64,000 nt of DNA from Streptomyces sp. SJL17-4 (GCF_036826855.1 NZ_CP104578.1:3720001-3784000), one strand, 5' to 3'. Positions 10,113 through 19,898 are shown, numbered from the stretch's first letter. Numbers and translations are program-made. The notes: generated by a model not told the origin, from the letters alone.

Positions 10113-10850
10113 GTGACCACCCTTCGTATCGACATACGGCGGGGCGCGCTGATCACGGCCGCCCTCGCCCTCCTCTGTTCGGTGTTCCTCGTACTGCCCG
10201 CGAGCGCCGACCCCGCCCCCTACGACGACTGCCCGCCCGCCACCTTCTGCCTCTACTCCGGGGCCGACGGGACCGGCGAGCGACGGGACTTCACCGACCG
10301 GCAGGCCCTGGAGAGCTACGACGCGACCTGGGACGGCAAGAGCCTCTCGGCGAAGAACAACACCGCCCTGTGGGCCTGCGTCTACGGCGCCCCCGCCTAC
10401 GGCGGCCTCCTGGAGACCGTCAAGCCGGGCAACAAGGACGTGTACGCGCCCGGCGCCGTCCGCTCCCACAAGCTGGTCCCGACCCGCGCGCTCTGCTTCA
10501 CCGGCTACGAGCGCTGCCCCGACAACCGGGTCTGCACCTTCACCGAACCGAACGGCCGGGGCGCGATGACCGCCCACCTCCCCTCCACCGACGCCGCCAC
10601 CAAGAACTACGGCACCGTCTACGGCACCGAGGCCGCCCCCAAGTCGGCCTGGAACCGCACGCAGAAGCACGTCTGCTTCTACCCCGAGCCCACGTTCACC
10701 GGCAGCTGGGCCGACCCGGCCGACGCCTCAGGCCAGAAGCGGTTCGGCGCGTACGTCGTCCTGCGCAGCGACAGCACCACCGTCCCGGCGCCGTTCGCCG
10801 GCACCTTCCGCTCGCACGAGCTCGTCAACGGAACGGCGGACTGCCAGTGA
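10113..10850 (+). CDS. Secreted two-module peptidase inhibitor family I36 protein
   Basis: The 245-residue protein has a Sec signal peptide ending at PASAD (about residue 33). Two Cys-containing modules follow, recognisable by CPPATFCLYSGADGTGERRDF and CPDNRVCTFTEPNGRG, with a further Cys-rich module at HVCFYPEPTFTGSW. The pattern CPxxxxCLYxxxxxxG is that of Streptomyces metalloproteinase inhibitor-like (I36) and beta/gamma-crystallin-like secreted proteins. The inhibitor function is inferred from family only. GTG 10113 follows directly on from the divergent reductase promoter. The stop overlaps the GTG of the next gene (GTGA), implying co-translation. Confidence 0.75.
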   Translation: MTTLRIDIRRGALITAALALLCSVFLVLPASADPAPYDDCPPATFCLYSGADGTGERRDFTDRQALESYDATWDGKSLSAKNNTALWACVYGAPAYGGLLETVKPGNKDVYAPGAVRSHKLVPTRALCFTGYERCPDNRVCTFTEPNGRGAMTAHLPSTDAATKNYGTVYGTEAAPKSAWNRTQKHVCFYPEPTFTGSWADPADASGQKRFGAYVVLRSDSTTVPAPFAGTFRSHELVNGTADCQ

Positions 10851-12227
10851 CCCGGAACCACCGCCCCTGGATGGCCGCGGCCGCCGCCCTCGGCGCCGCC
10901 CTCGCCCTCACCTCGCCCGCCTCCGGCGCCGACGAGCCCGCCCCGAGCCCCCTCGCCGCCCGCTGGACCGCCGGCACCCCCGTCACGGTCACGCCCGGCG
11001 TCACCCGCACCACCTGGACCGAGACGACCCTCGACAACCGCACCAAGGCCCGCGTCCCTCCAGATCGTCGAGATCGACCCCCTCGCCGGGGCGGTCACCC
11101 TGGAGACCACCCTCGGCATCGACGACTCCACCGCCGAGACGCTCCCCGAGCAGCTCGCCCGGGTCACCACGGTCCCGACCCGCCACCCCTACGCGGGCGT
11201 CAACGGCGGCCTGTTCCAGCGCGAGCCCGCGGGCACGGGTGCCGAGAAGACGATCGTGCACACCGGTGTCTCCGCCACCGACGGCACCCTGCACAGCTCC
11301 AGCTGCTGGAGCGCGGGCAAGGGCAGCACCGGCGCGGTGATCCAGTACGGCATTCCGCACATCACCAAGCTCCGTACCGACATGAAGCTGATCGCGCCCA
11401 CCGGCGAGACCGTACGGATCGACGACATCAACCGGGCCCCCGGCCGCGCCCCGCACTGCGCACGCGACGCCGAGGACGTCCAGGTCAGCACCAGCCCGCC
11501 GGTCTACACCGACCCGGACGAGATCGTCGTCTTCACCGACGACTACGGCGCTCCCGTCCCCAAGCCCGGCACCGACCCGGGAGTCGCCGCCACCGCCGAC
11601 CCCGGCTTCGAGGTCGTCGTCGACGCCCACGGGGTCGTCACCGAGGCCCGCGAAGGGCGCGGCGGCACCGTCGTCCCCGCGGGCGGCCGCGTCATCCAGG
11701 GCATCGGCACCGGAGCCCAGTGGCTCCGCGCGCGGCTCGTCCGCGACGACACGGTGACGGTCGACCAGAAGCTCCACGACGTGACCACGGACCGGGACAT
11801 CCCGCTGGACGACTCGGTCGACGTCGTCAGCTCCTTCCACCACCTGCTGCGCTCCGGTGACGTCCCCGTCGAGCTGCCCGACTCGTGCAGCGGTACGGAG
11901 AAGGGAGCCGACGGCACGACCCTGATCTGCACCGACTCGCGCACGGCCCTCGGCACCAACTCCCGCGGCCGGCCGGTCCTCGTCACCCTCACCGGGCAGG
12001 ACAACGAGGACGGCGACTACCTGCGGAGCTTCGCCGCGCTCCTGGACTCCCCCGAGCTCGGGATCATCGACGCCCTGAACCTGGACGGCGGCGGCTCCAC
12101 GACCCTGCAGACGGGCACGCAGGTGCACACCCCGCCGACGGACCTGGTGAACGGCACGCTCGTGCACCGGGACGTGGCGGACGCGGTGTACACCGGCGTC
12201 GGCGGCTACGGGCTCTACGTGAAGTAG
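10847..12227 (+). pseudogene. Phosphodiester glycosidase (NAGPA-type) secreted protein, frameshifted
   Basis: The GTG at 10847 starts a signal peptide (RPWMAAAAALGAALALTSPASG) and runs in frame to LDNRTKARV. The natural continuation, LQIVEIDPLAGAVTLETTLG and then HPYAGVNGGLFQRE, lies in the next frame through to the stop at 12227. Deleting one C from the CCC run at 11056-11058 restores a single frame of about 460 codons. The C-terminal part contains IDALNLDGGGSTTL, the phosphodiester-glycosidase (uncovering-enzyme) motif. Either the gene is a recent pseudogene or the base is a sequencing error. It follows the I36-like gene as an overlapping pair. Confidence 0.8.
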
Positions 12228-12238
12228 GAGCCCCTGCG

Positions 12239-12934
12239 TCAGGCGGGCTTGAACCCCCGGTGGAGGGCGACGATCCCACCGGTCAGGTTCCGCCAGGCCA
12301 CCTTCGACCAGCCGGCCTTCTGGAGCAGTCCCGCCAGGGTCGGCTGGTCCGGCCAGGACTGGATGGACTCCGCCAGGTACACGTACGCGTCGGGGTTCGA
12401 GGAGACGGCGCGGGCCACCGGCGGCAGCGCGCGCATCAGGTACTCCTCGTACACCGTGCGGAACGGCGCCCAGGTGGGATGCGAGAACTCGGAGATGACG
12501 ACCCGGCCGCCGGGCTTCGTCACCCGGTACAGCTCGCGCAGCGCCGCCTCGGTGTCCTGGATGTTCCGCAGCCCGAAGGAGATGGTGACGGCGTCGAAGA
12601 CGTCGTCACGGAACGGCAGCTTCGTCCCGTCGCCGGCCGTGAACGGCATCCACGGGTGGCGCTTCTTGCCGACCTGGAGCATCCCGATCGAGAAGTCGCA
12701 GGGCACGACGTACGCGCCCGCGCGGGCGAAGGGCTGCGAGGAGGTGGCCGTACCCGCCGCGAGGTCGAGGATCTTCTGCGCGGGGCGGGCGTCGACCGCC
12801 TTGGCGACCTCCTTGCGCCAGCGCCGGTCCTGGCCGAGGGAGAGCACGTCGTTGGTGAGGTCGTAGTTCGCCGCCACGTCGTCGAACATCGAGGCGACTT
12901 CGTGCGGCTGTTTGTCCAGGTTGGCTCGGGTCAC
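12239..12934 (-). CDS. menG: Demethylmenaquinone methyltransferase
   Basis: MenG/UbiE methylates demethylmenaquinone with S-adenosylmethionine, the last step of menaquinone synthesis. The 231-residue protein shows [25 protein letters not shown], the SAM-binding [23 protein letters not shown] and the C-terminal [14 protein letters not shown], all diagnostic of UbiE/MenG. I prefer GTG 12934, which gives the usual [14 protein letters not shown] start, over the in-frame ATG at 12943, whose only upstream GGAG is too far away. It is divergent from the ECF sigma gene. Confidence 0.94.
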   Translation of the reverse strand: MTRANLDKQPHEVASMFDDVAANYDLTNDVLSLGQDRRWRKEVAKAVDARPAQKILDLAAGTATSSQPFARAGAYVVPCDFSIGMLQVGKKRHPWMPFTAGDGTKLPFRDDVFDAVTISFGLRNIQDTEAALRELYRVTKPGGRVVISEFSHPTWAPFRTVYEEYLMRALPPVARAVSSNPDAYVYLAESIQSWPDQPTLAGLLQKAGWSKVAWRNLTGGIVALHRGFKPA

Positions 12935-13050
12935 GGTCCCCATTCAAGCAGCCGCCGGAATCTCCTCTCGTACCGCTTCAACCTTTCGGGCCCGGGCGCA
13001 CTCAAGGACGGTCGAGAACAGCACGCGACGGCGAGGAGAGCAGGAGTGCG

Positions 13051-13593
13051 ATGGCACTGTCGACCGAAGTGAGACCCGGGACGGCGGGGGAGGTGGGCAT
13101 GGAGCCGGCCGCCGGATTCGAGGAGTTCGCGCGGTCCGCGCAACAGCGGCTGTACCGGACGGCGTACCTGCTCTGCGGGGACGCCGACACCGCGCGGGAC
13201 CTGACCCAGACCACGCTGGCCAAGCTGTACCAGCACTGGCAGCGGGCGGGGGCGGCCGACCATCCGCACGCCTACGCCAAGACGGTGCTGACCAGGACGT
13301 TCCTGGCGGAGCGGCGCCGGCGGCTGCGGGATCTGCTCGTCCTCACCCGGGTGGGAGGCACGGTGCCGGAGCCCGCCGCCGACCACACCGATCTGCGCGT
13401 CACCCTGCTCGCGGCGCTCGCCGAGCTGCCGCCGCGGGCCCGGGCGATGGTCGTGCTGCGCTACTGGGACGACCAGAGCGTGGCCTCCGTGGCGTCGCTG
13501 CTCCGGTGCAGCGAGGCCACCGTCAAGAGCCAGTGCTCGCGCTCGCTCGCCCGACTCCGCCTGCGCCTGGCCGACGCCGGGCTCTCGATCTGA
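13051..13593 (+). CDS. SigE-family ECF RNA polymerase sigma factor
   Basis: A 180-residue sigma-70 group 4 protein. Region 2 is FEEFARSAQQRLYRTAYLLCGDADTARDLTQTTLAKLYQHW (about 24-65). Region 4 includes LPPRARAMVVLRYWDDQSVASVASLLRCSEATVKSQCSRSLARLR (about 128-173), with a helix-turn-helix. This matches the actinobacterial SigE-family (SigE70-type) ECF factors, which are not the cell-envelope SigE of S. coelicolor. The ATG has a CAGGAG ribosome site 8 bp upstream. The next gene, 14 bp downstream, encodes a single-pass membrane protein, so the pair is probably sigma/regulator. Confidence 0.9.
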   Translation: MALSTEVRPGTAGEVGMEPAAGFEEFARSAQQRLYRTAYLLCGDADTARDLTQTTLAKLYQHWQRAGAADHPHAYAKTVLTRTFLAERRRRLRDLLVLTRVGGTVPEPAADHTDLRVTLLAALAELPPRARAMVVLRYWDDQSVASVASLLRCSEATVKSQCSRSLARLRLRLADAGLSI

Positions 13594-13607
13594 GGAAGGG
13601 GTCCGCT

Positions 13608-14441
13608 GTGGACACCGATGACACCGTTCTGCTCCGCGACGCCATGGACCGTACGACGGACGGTCTTCCCCCGCTGCCCGACCTCGCCCCGCTCGCCGTG
13701 CGCGAGGGGCGGCGGCGGAGGGCCCGGGCCCGTATCGCCGTCGCGACGACCGCGTTCGGCGTGGTCACGGCGGGGGCCCTCGGCCTCACGCTGCTGCCGG
13801 GGACGAACGTCCCGGGGGTGTCGACGCCCGCCGACGGGGGCTCGAACGCGAGCTATCCCCCGGTGGTCGTGCCGGACGCGCCGGGTCTCCCGCCGCGGGA
13901 CGACCCCGCGAAGCTGTCCGAGGCCGAGCGGGAGCGCCGCGCGCGGCACCAGCAGAGGGTGGCGGCGCTGCTGGACGAGACGCTGCCCGCGAAGATCACC
14001 GGCATCAGCCCCGTGCAGGACCGGCCCGCCGAGTACCGGATCACGGCGGACGGCGAGACCTTCCGCATGGTCGTGTCGGTGCGGCCGGACGCCAACGGAT
14101 TCCCCCGGTACTGCGAGAACCTGCCAGAGGATCGCCCCGCCTGTGAGGAGGACACGCAGCTGAGGACCGGGGGGATCAGCGACATGCCGACCATCAAAGT
14201 GACCACGCAGTACTGGTACCGCCGGAGCTGGGTCCACATCGCCGTGTACGCCGGGAAGGTGGAGGTGCCGGTGAGGGCGAACCACCTGTTCGCCGTCGCC
14301 AGGGACCCGCGCTTCCTGGAGCTGGTGAAGGAAGCGGACGCGCGTCCGATGGAGGCGAAGGAGCCCACGCTCGCCGAGGCCCTCGCTTCCCGGGGAGGGC
14401 CTGCCGGAACGGCCTCCGGGGAAGGTCAGCGCGCGCGGTAG
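13608..14441 (+). CDS. Single-pass membrane protein, partner of the SigE-family sigma factor
   Basis: The 277-residue protein has a charged cytoplasmic N-terminus (about 1-42, ending GRRRRARAR) and one transmembrane segment (about 44-64). The extracytoplasmic region is long and Pro/Asp-rich and includes a Cys pair (YCENLPEDRPAC). It has no recognised enzyme domain. Its position directly behind the ECF gene, starting at GTG with AGGAAGGGG upstream, and its topology suggest an anti-sigma-like sensor, but no zinc-finger anti-sigma motif is visible. Its last 16 bp overlap the convergent gene downstream. Confidence 0.75.
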   Translation: MDTDDTVLLRDAMDRTTDGLPPLPDLAPLAVREGRRRRARARIAVATTAFGVVTAGALGLTLLPGTNVPGVSTPADGGSNASYPPVVVPDAPGLPPRDDPAKLSEAERERRARHQQRVAALLDETLPAKITGISPVQDRPAEYRITADGETFRMVVSVRPDANGFPRYCENLPEDRPACEEDTQLRTGGISDMPTIKVTTQYWYRRSWVHIAVYAGKVEVPVRANHLFAVARDPRFLELVKEADARPMEAKEPTLAEALASRGGPAGTASGEGQRAR

Positions 14442-15025
14442 ACCAGCCGGCCGTCGATGACCGTGGCGACACAGGTCGACGCGCCGAGGCGGACCAGAGC
14501 GGCCCGGTCGGGGACGTCGAAGACGGCGAACCGGGCCGGGCCGCCCGGCGCCAGGCCGGGCAGCAGGATCAGCGGCACCGGCGAGAACGACGGCCCGCCG
14601 GGGAGCTTCTCCGGGCGGCGGCCGACGGCGAGACCGGCCCGGCGCACCGCGTCCGCGGCGGCCCGGTCGCGCAGTTCGCCGGCGACGGCGACCGTCCCGT
14701 GGGCGAGGAGCCGCTGCACACCACGACGGGCGGAGGCGCCGCGCCGCGAGGCGTCCATGCGGAAGATCCGCTGCGCCCGCTCCCCGCCGATCGGCTCGGT
14801 GCCGAACCCGGCGGCCTCCCGGGGGTCCGGGTGGTACATGCCTTCGAGCAGTTCGGGCGCGAACGGGTTGAGCAGCCCGGGGGTGAGGATGCCCGGCCAC
14901 CGCCGGACCCGCGCCTCGGGCCGTACGGCGACCAGGTCGTCGTACGGGCCGACGGCGGCGATGCGGTCGCCGTCGACCAGGACGGCCGTCTCGGGGGTCG
15001 CCTCGGCGACGTGGATCGTCAGCAT
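14426..15025 (-). CDS. Imidazolonepropionase-like composite-domain protein downstream of mqnC
   Basis: The 199-residue product looks like the beta-sandwich (composite) part of amidohydrolases such as imidazolonepropionase and aminodeoxyfutalosine deaminase. Examples are VLVDGDRIAAVGPYDDL, GILTPGLLNPFAPELL, and a C-terminal ARFAVFDVPDRAALVRLGASTCVATVIDGRLVYRAR. The barrel is mostly missing, and the usual metal-binding HxH after PGxxN is replaced by PFAPE. It is therefore probably not a metal-dependent hydrolase itself. It starts 7 bp after the mqnC stop in the same operon, which suggests a link to the futalosine pathway. The exact role is unknown. Confidence 0.7.
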   Translation of the reverse strand: MLTIHVAEATPETAVLVDGDRIAAVGPYDDLVAVRPEARVRRWPGILTPGLLNPFAPELLEGMYHPDPREAAGFGTEPIGGERAQRIFRMDASRRGASARRGVQRLLAHGTVAVAGELRDRAAADAVRRAGLAVGRRPEKLPGGPSFSPVPLILLPGLAPGGPARFAVFDVPDRAALVRLGASTCVATVIDGRLVYRAR

Positions 15026-15032
15026 GGCGCCG

Positions 15033-16232
15033 TCAGTTCGCGTCGAGGAGCTTCAGCTCGGGGTGTGCCGTGCCGCCCTCGATCGCCGTGGACGAGATGT
15101 GGGAGGCGACGCGCTCGTCGACCGGGTCGTTCGCCGGGTCGTCGTGGACGACGATGTGCTCGTACGTGGTGGTGCGCTGCGCCGGCACCCGGTCCGCGGT
15201 GCGGATCATGTCGATCATCTCGCGCAGGTTGGAGCGGTGCTTGGCGCCGGCGGAGGAGACGACGTTCTCCTCCAGCATGATCGAGCCGAGGTCGTCGGCG
15301 CCGTAGTGCAGGGTGAGCTGGCCGATCTCCTTGCCCGTGGTGAGCCACGAGCCCTGGATGTGGGCGACGTTGTCGAGGAACAGCCTGCCGATGGCGATCA
15401 TGCGCAGATACTCGAGGAGCGTGGCCTGCGTACGGCCCTTGAGGTGGTTGTTCTCGGGCTGGTACGTGTACGGGATGAAGGCCCGGAAGCCACCCGTCCG
15501 GTCCTGCACGTCACGGATCATCCGCAGGTGCTCGATCCGCTCGGCGTTGGTCTCGCCGGTGCCCATCAGCATGGTGGACGTCGACTCGACCCCGAGGCCG
15601 TGCGCGATCTCCATGATCTCCAGCCAGCGCTCGCCGCTCTCCTTGAGCGGGGCGATGGCCTTGCGCGGCCGCTCCGGCAGGAGTTCGGCGCCGGCGCCCG
15701 CGAAGGAGTCGAGGCCCGCCGTGTGGATGCGGGTGATGGCCTCCTCGACGGAGACCCCGCTGATCCGGGCCATGTGCTCGACCTCGGACGCGCCGAGGGA
15801 GTGGATGACCAGCTGCGGGAACTCGGCCTTGATGGCGGCGAAGTGCTTCTCGTAGTACTCGACGCCGTAGTCCGGGTGGTGGCCGCCCTGGAACATGATC
15901 TGGGTGCCGCCGAGCTCCACGGTCTCCGCGCAGCGGCGCAGGATGTCGTCGAGGTCGCGGGTCCAGCCCTTCTTCGTGTCCTTGGGAGCGGCGTAGAAGG
16001 CGCAGAACTTGCACGCCGTCACGCAGACGTTCGTGTAGTTGATGTTCCGCTCGATGATGTACGTCGCGATGTGCTCGGTCCCCGCGTACCGGCGGCGGCG
16101 CACGGCGTCGGCGGCGGAGCCGAGGGCGTGCAGGGGCGCCGAGCGGTAGAGGTCGAGCGCCTCCTCGGGGGTGATCCGGCCACCCGCGGCAGCGCGGTCG
16201 AGAACGGACTGGAGTTCGGCCTTCTCGGTCAC
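15033..16232 (-). CDS. mqnC: Cyclic dehypoxanthine futalosine synthase (radical SAM)
   Basis: MqnC cyclises dehypoxanthine futalosine by radical SAM chemistry in the futalosine menaquinone pathway. The 399-residue protein has the cluster motif CVTACKFCAF (C-x3-C-x2-C) near residue 70, GGTQIMFQGGHHPDYGVEYYE and HSLGASEVEHMARISG. It ends with the C-terminal SSAGAKHRSNLREMIDMIR typical of MqnC/MqnE. The start is GTG with AAAGGGA upstream. It is co-transcribed with the imidazolonepropionase-like gene. In S. coelicolor mqnC and mqnA lie in the same broad region. Confidence 0.94.
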   Translation of the reverse strand: MTEKAELQSVLDRAAAGGRITPEEALDLYRSAPLHALGSAADAVRRRRYAGTEHIATYIIERNINYTNVCVTACKFCAFYAAPKDTKKGWTRDLDDILRRCAETVELGGTQIMFQGGHHPDYGVEYYEKHFAAIKAEFPQLVIHSLGASEVEHMARISGVSVEEAITRIHTAGLDSFAGAGAELLPERPRKAIAPLKESGERWLEIMEIAHGLGVESTSTMLMGTGETNAERIEHLRMIRDVQDRTGGFRAFIPYTYQPENNHLKGRTQATLLEYLRMIAIGRLFLDNVAHIQGSWLTTGKEIGQLTLHYGADDLGSIMLEENVVSSAGAKHRSNLREMIDMIRTADRVPAQRTTTYEHIVVHDDPANDPVDERVASHISSTAIEGGTAHPELKLLDAN

Positions 16233-16446
16233 CGGGTGTGTCCCTTTCGGAGGGGTTCTGTCGACCGAACCAGCCTACGCCAGCGCTCCTCAGGGCTTCC
16301 GGCGGGTGGCGCCCGGGGGCGTGGCGGTAATGCGGACGGTCCGGACCCGGATAAAGGGGTGAATTACCGAACGGAGACGCGACGGCGAATTCCGGGAAGC
16401 CGACGGAAGGCCGGCCCGGAAGGCCGAATGGGGAACCGGGAACGCG

Positions 16447-17384
<938 letters not shown>

Positions 17385-17543
17385 CTAGACCCGTCTCGTA
17401 CCGTGGGCATCGCCGGGGCACGCGCGTCAGCACACGGAGCGAGATCAAACATGCGAGTGACGTGATCTTTCCCTCTACCGTCCCGGGCGACCTGCGTGCT
17501 ACGCTCAACGCAAGTTGCAGTTTGGTTTCCCTTGCAGTACAGA

Positions 17544-17573
17544 GCCTGCGGAGCATGTGACCCGCAGGCTTTT
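17544..17573 (+). promoter_or_regulatory. Terminator-like hairpin in the cold-shock gene leader
   Basis: GCCTGCGG and CCGCAGGC form a perfect 8-bp stem with a 10-nt loop, followed by TTTTGTAGTTTT. It lies about 65 nt upstream of the cold-shock ATG. The word TTGCAG appears three times around it (17515-17600). This could be an attenuator or a temperature-responsive leader structure, or it could end a short upstream transcript. Confidence 0.55.
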
Positions 17574-17636
17574 GTAGTTTTCAGACTTGTTTGCAGGTTC
17601 TGGAGCAGGGCGACCCTTTGGCCCATAGGAGGGCTC

Positions 17637-17843
17637 ATGGCTACCGGAACCGTGAAGTGGTTCAACGCTGAAAAGGGCTTCGGCTTCATCGCCCAGGACG
17701 GCGGCGGCCCGGATGTCTTCGTCCACTACTCCGCGATCAACGCGAACGGCTTCCGTTCGCTCGAGGAGAACCAGATGGTGACGTTCGACGTCACGCAGGG
17801 CCCGAAGGGCCCGCAGGCGGAGAACGTCTCCCCGGCCAACTAA
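17637..17843 (+). CDS. Cold-shock domain protein (CspA family)
   Basis: This 68-residue OB-fold protein binds single-stranded RNA/DNA and acts as an RNA chaperone. The RNP1 motif KGFGFI and RNP2 motif DVFVHY are intact, as is the leading GTVKWFN. The ATG is preceded by ATAGGAGGGCTC, an excellent ribosome site, and a long leader with a hairpin. A strong terminator follows, so it is a monocistronic unit. Streptomyces have several paralogues, so I give no symbol. Confidence 0.96.
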   Translation: MATGTVKWFNAEKGFGFIAQDGGGPDVFVHYSAINANGFRSLEENQMVTFDVTQGPKGPQAENVSPAN

Positions 17844-17889
17844 GTTGCCTGGGTCGGCGAGCGCGTCGCACCTCTAGAGCAGTACCCAA

Positions 17890-17937
17890 GGAGCCCCGCT
17901 CCGTGCCCTCGGGCACGAGCGGGGCTCCTGCCCTTTT
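17890..17937 (+). terminator. Intrinsic terminator of the cold-shock gene
   Basis: GGAGCCCCGCTC (17890-17901) pairs perfectly with GAGCGGGGCTCC (17917-17928), with an inner GTGCCC/GGGCAC extension, followed by a T run. It lies between the cold-shock gene and the convergent M23 peptidase gene. Confidence 0.9.
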
Positions 17938-17955
17938 ACGGGCCCTTCGGGCGCC

Positions 17956-18792
17956 TCAGCAGTTCGGAATCACGGTTCCGTTGTTGTCGCGGGCCTCGTC
18001 GTTGCCCCAGCGGGACAGGTAGTACGCGGAGACGTACGCCCCGCGGCCGTTCTTCCCGGCGTACACGGTGTCGAGGTCGGTCTTCAGCCACCAGTGGTTG
18101 TAGTTCCCGGCGGCGTCCCGGATCTCCTGCCCCCAGACCTTGCAGTACACGTAGTTCGTGCCCTGGTTCAGGACGCCCTGGGGGGCGGTGGTGTTGGCCT
18201 GGGCGTAGCCGATGGCGTTGGCGAAGGTGTCGACCCAGTACTTCCCGCCTCCCCCGCCCGAGCAGCCGTTGTCGCTGGTCAGGGACTTGGAGCCGTACGA
18301 GCCGGGGTAGGGGGCGAGGGAGGAGCCGTTGATCACGATCGACTGGCCGACGCCGTTGTAGAGCTGCTCGTAGTGGATGTGGGCGCCGGAGCTGTTCCCG
18401 GTGCTGCCGGTGGTGCCGATCTGCTGGCCCTGGGAGACCGCGGCGCCGTTCGCCACCGAGTAGGCGTTCAGGTGGAAGTAGTACGTCTTCCAGCCGCCGC
18501 CGTGGTCGACCACGATGTAGTTGCCCGCGCCGGTCGGCTGGGAGTAGCGGTACGCGGTCCCGGACGCGGAGGCCAGGACCGGGGCTCCGGCGGTCGTACC
18601 GCCGTCGGAGCGGATGAAGTCGAGGGCCTGCCGGACCTCGGCCGAATGGTGGCTGTACGTCCAGGTCTGGCCGCAGGGGAAGGGCGCCTTGAAGAGCGGC
18701 GCGGCCTGGGCGGGGGTGGTGGTGACGAGCGCGGTGAGCAGGCCCGCGACGAGCGCGAGCAGGGTGCCGAGGGGAGTGATCCGGGCACGCAT
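17956..18792 (-). CDS. Secreted M23-family (LytM-type) metallopeptidase
   Basis: A probable extracellular peptidoglycan endopeptidase. The 278-residue protein has a signal peptide ending TPAQA (about residue 31). The M23 domain follows (about 40-165), with the zinc-site pattern SHHSAEVRQALDFI and the HIHYEQ pair, plus NYIVVDHGGGWKTYYFHL. A Gly-rich linker (about 185-192) leads to a Trp/Tyr-rich C-terminal region with two Cys that may bind cell-wall material. ATG 18792 follows CCGGAGGACGC, a strong ribosome site. It stands alone on its strand. Confidence 0.9.
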   Translation of the reverse strand: MRARITPLGTLLALVAGLLTALVTTTPAQAAPLFKAPFPCGQTWTYSHHSAEVRQALDFIRSDGGTTAGAPVLASASGTAYRYSQPTGAGNYIVVDHGGGWKTYYFHLNAYSVANGAAVSQGQQIGTTGSTGNSSGAHIHYEQLYNGVGQSIVINGSSLAPYPGSYGSKSLTSDNGCSGGGGGKYWVDTFANAIGYAQANTTAPQGVLNQGTNYVYCKVWGQEIRDAAGNYNHWWLKTDLDTVYAGKNGRGAYVSAYYLSRWGNDEARDNNGTVIPNC

Positions 18793-18944
18793 GCGTCCTC
18801 CGGTACGTGGGGGTTGAGGGCCTGGGGACAGGGGTCGACGCGCGTTGACTCAGAGGGAACGGACCACAGCGTGCCGGAAGATCGCGTCTCGCAGTAGACG
18901 GCGAAGACCACACCCGTACCGCGAGGCTTACGTAGTCTGGACAC

Positions 18945-19343
18945 ATGACCGAACGCAAGCCGCCCGGAGTCAGCTTCGAGTCCTTCGTGGACAAGCAGAT
19001 CCGCGAGGCGTCGGAGCGTGGCGAGTTCAGCAGCCTGTCGGGGTTCGGAAAGCCGCTCCCCGACGACTCGGCCCCGTACGACGAGCTGTGGTGGATCAAG
19101 GGGAAGATGCACCGCGAGGGCGCGTCCGTACTCCCGCCCTCGCTGGCCCTGCGCAAGGCCGCGGAGGACACGGAGGCGGAGGTGGCCGCAGCCGTCTCGG
19201 AGAGCCAGGTCCGCCGGATCCTCGGGGAGATCAACACCAGGATCGCCGAGGCGCTGCTCCGCCCGCCGGCCGGGCCGCCGCTGAACCTCAAGCCCTTCGA
19301 CGTCGAGGCGACGGTCGAACGGTGGCGGGCGGAGCGTTCCTGA
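18945..19343 (+). CDS. DUF1992 (DnaJ-C28-like) domain protein
   Basis: This 132-residue soluble protein matches the DUF1992 pattern: FVDKQIREASERGEFSSLSGFGKPLPDD, then a WWIKGKMHREG segment, then basic residues toward the C-terminus. The domain is found in the eukaryotic DnaJ homologue C28 and widely in actinobacteria; its biochemical function is not established. The next gene, a DinB protein, starts 39 bp later on the same strand, so they may be co-transcribed. Confidence 0.85.
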   Translation: MTERKPPGVSFESFVDKQIREASERGEFSSLSGFGKPLPDDSAPYDELWWIKGKMHREGASVLPPSLALRKAAEDTEAEVAAAVSESQVRRILGEINTRIAEALLRPPAGPPLNLKPFDVEATVERWRAERS

Positions 19344-19382
19344 CCTCTGCGTCGCCTCGCAGGTCGCCGGAAGGAGCCCCTC

Positions 19383-19898
19383 ATGTCCCACATGAACAGC
19401 GCCGGTCTGCTGCTCGACTCGTTCGGCCGGGTCCAGGAGGCCGTCCACGAGGCCGTGGAGGGCCTCACGGAGGACGAGCTCGCCGCCCGGATCGATCCGG
19501 AAGCCAACTCGATCGCCTGGCTCGTCTGGCACCTCACCCGGATCCAGGACGATCACCTCGCGGGCGCCTTCGACACGGACCAGCTGTGGGACACGGACGG
19601 CTGGCGGGACCGCTTCGGGCTGCCCTTCGGGAAGCGGGCCACCGGTTACGGCCAGACGAGCGCGCAGGTGGGCAAGGTCCGCGCCCCGGCGGACCTGCTG
19701 CTCGGCTACCACGACGCGGTGCACGCGCGGACCCTCGACCTGGTGCGGGCGGTGACGAACACGGACCTCGACCGGGTCGTCGACCCCGCCTGGGACCCGC
19801 CGGTCACCCTCGGCGTGCGCCTGGTGTCGGTGATCGCGGAGGACCTCCAGCACGCGGGGCAGGCGGCGTACGTACGGGGTGTGGTGGAGCGGCGGTGA
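19383..19898 (+). CDS. DinB/DUF664-family protein (mycothiol transferase-like)
   Basis: A 171-residue four-helix-bundle protein with the metal-binding histidines expected of DUF664/DinB enzymes: WHLTRIQDDH near residue 50 and EDLQHAGQ near residue 157. In actinobacteria this superfamily includes mycothiol S-transferases and bacillithiol-type relatives; the substrate here is unknown. Its ATG has GGAAGGAG about 10 bp upstream. It is probably co-transcribed with the DUF1992 gene. Confidence 0.85.
   Translation: MSHMNSAGLLLDSFGRVQEAVHEAVEGLTEDELAARIDPEANSIAWLVWHLTRIQDDHLAGAFDTDQLWDTDGWRDRFGLPFGKRATGYGQTSAQVGKVRAPADLLLGYHDAVHARTLDLVRAVTNTDLDRVVDPAWDPPVTLGVRLVSVIAEDLQHAGQAAYVRGVVERR

Noticed and set aside
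8573..11860. A 1095-codon plus-strand frame across the reductase and inhibitor genes
   Set aside because: It is a chance fusion of antisense and alternative frames; only its short segment from 10847 to about 11056 is real (the start of the glycosidase gene).
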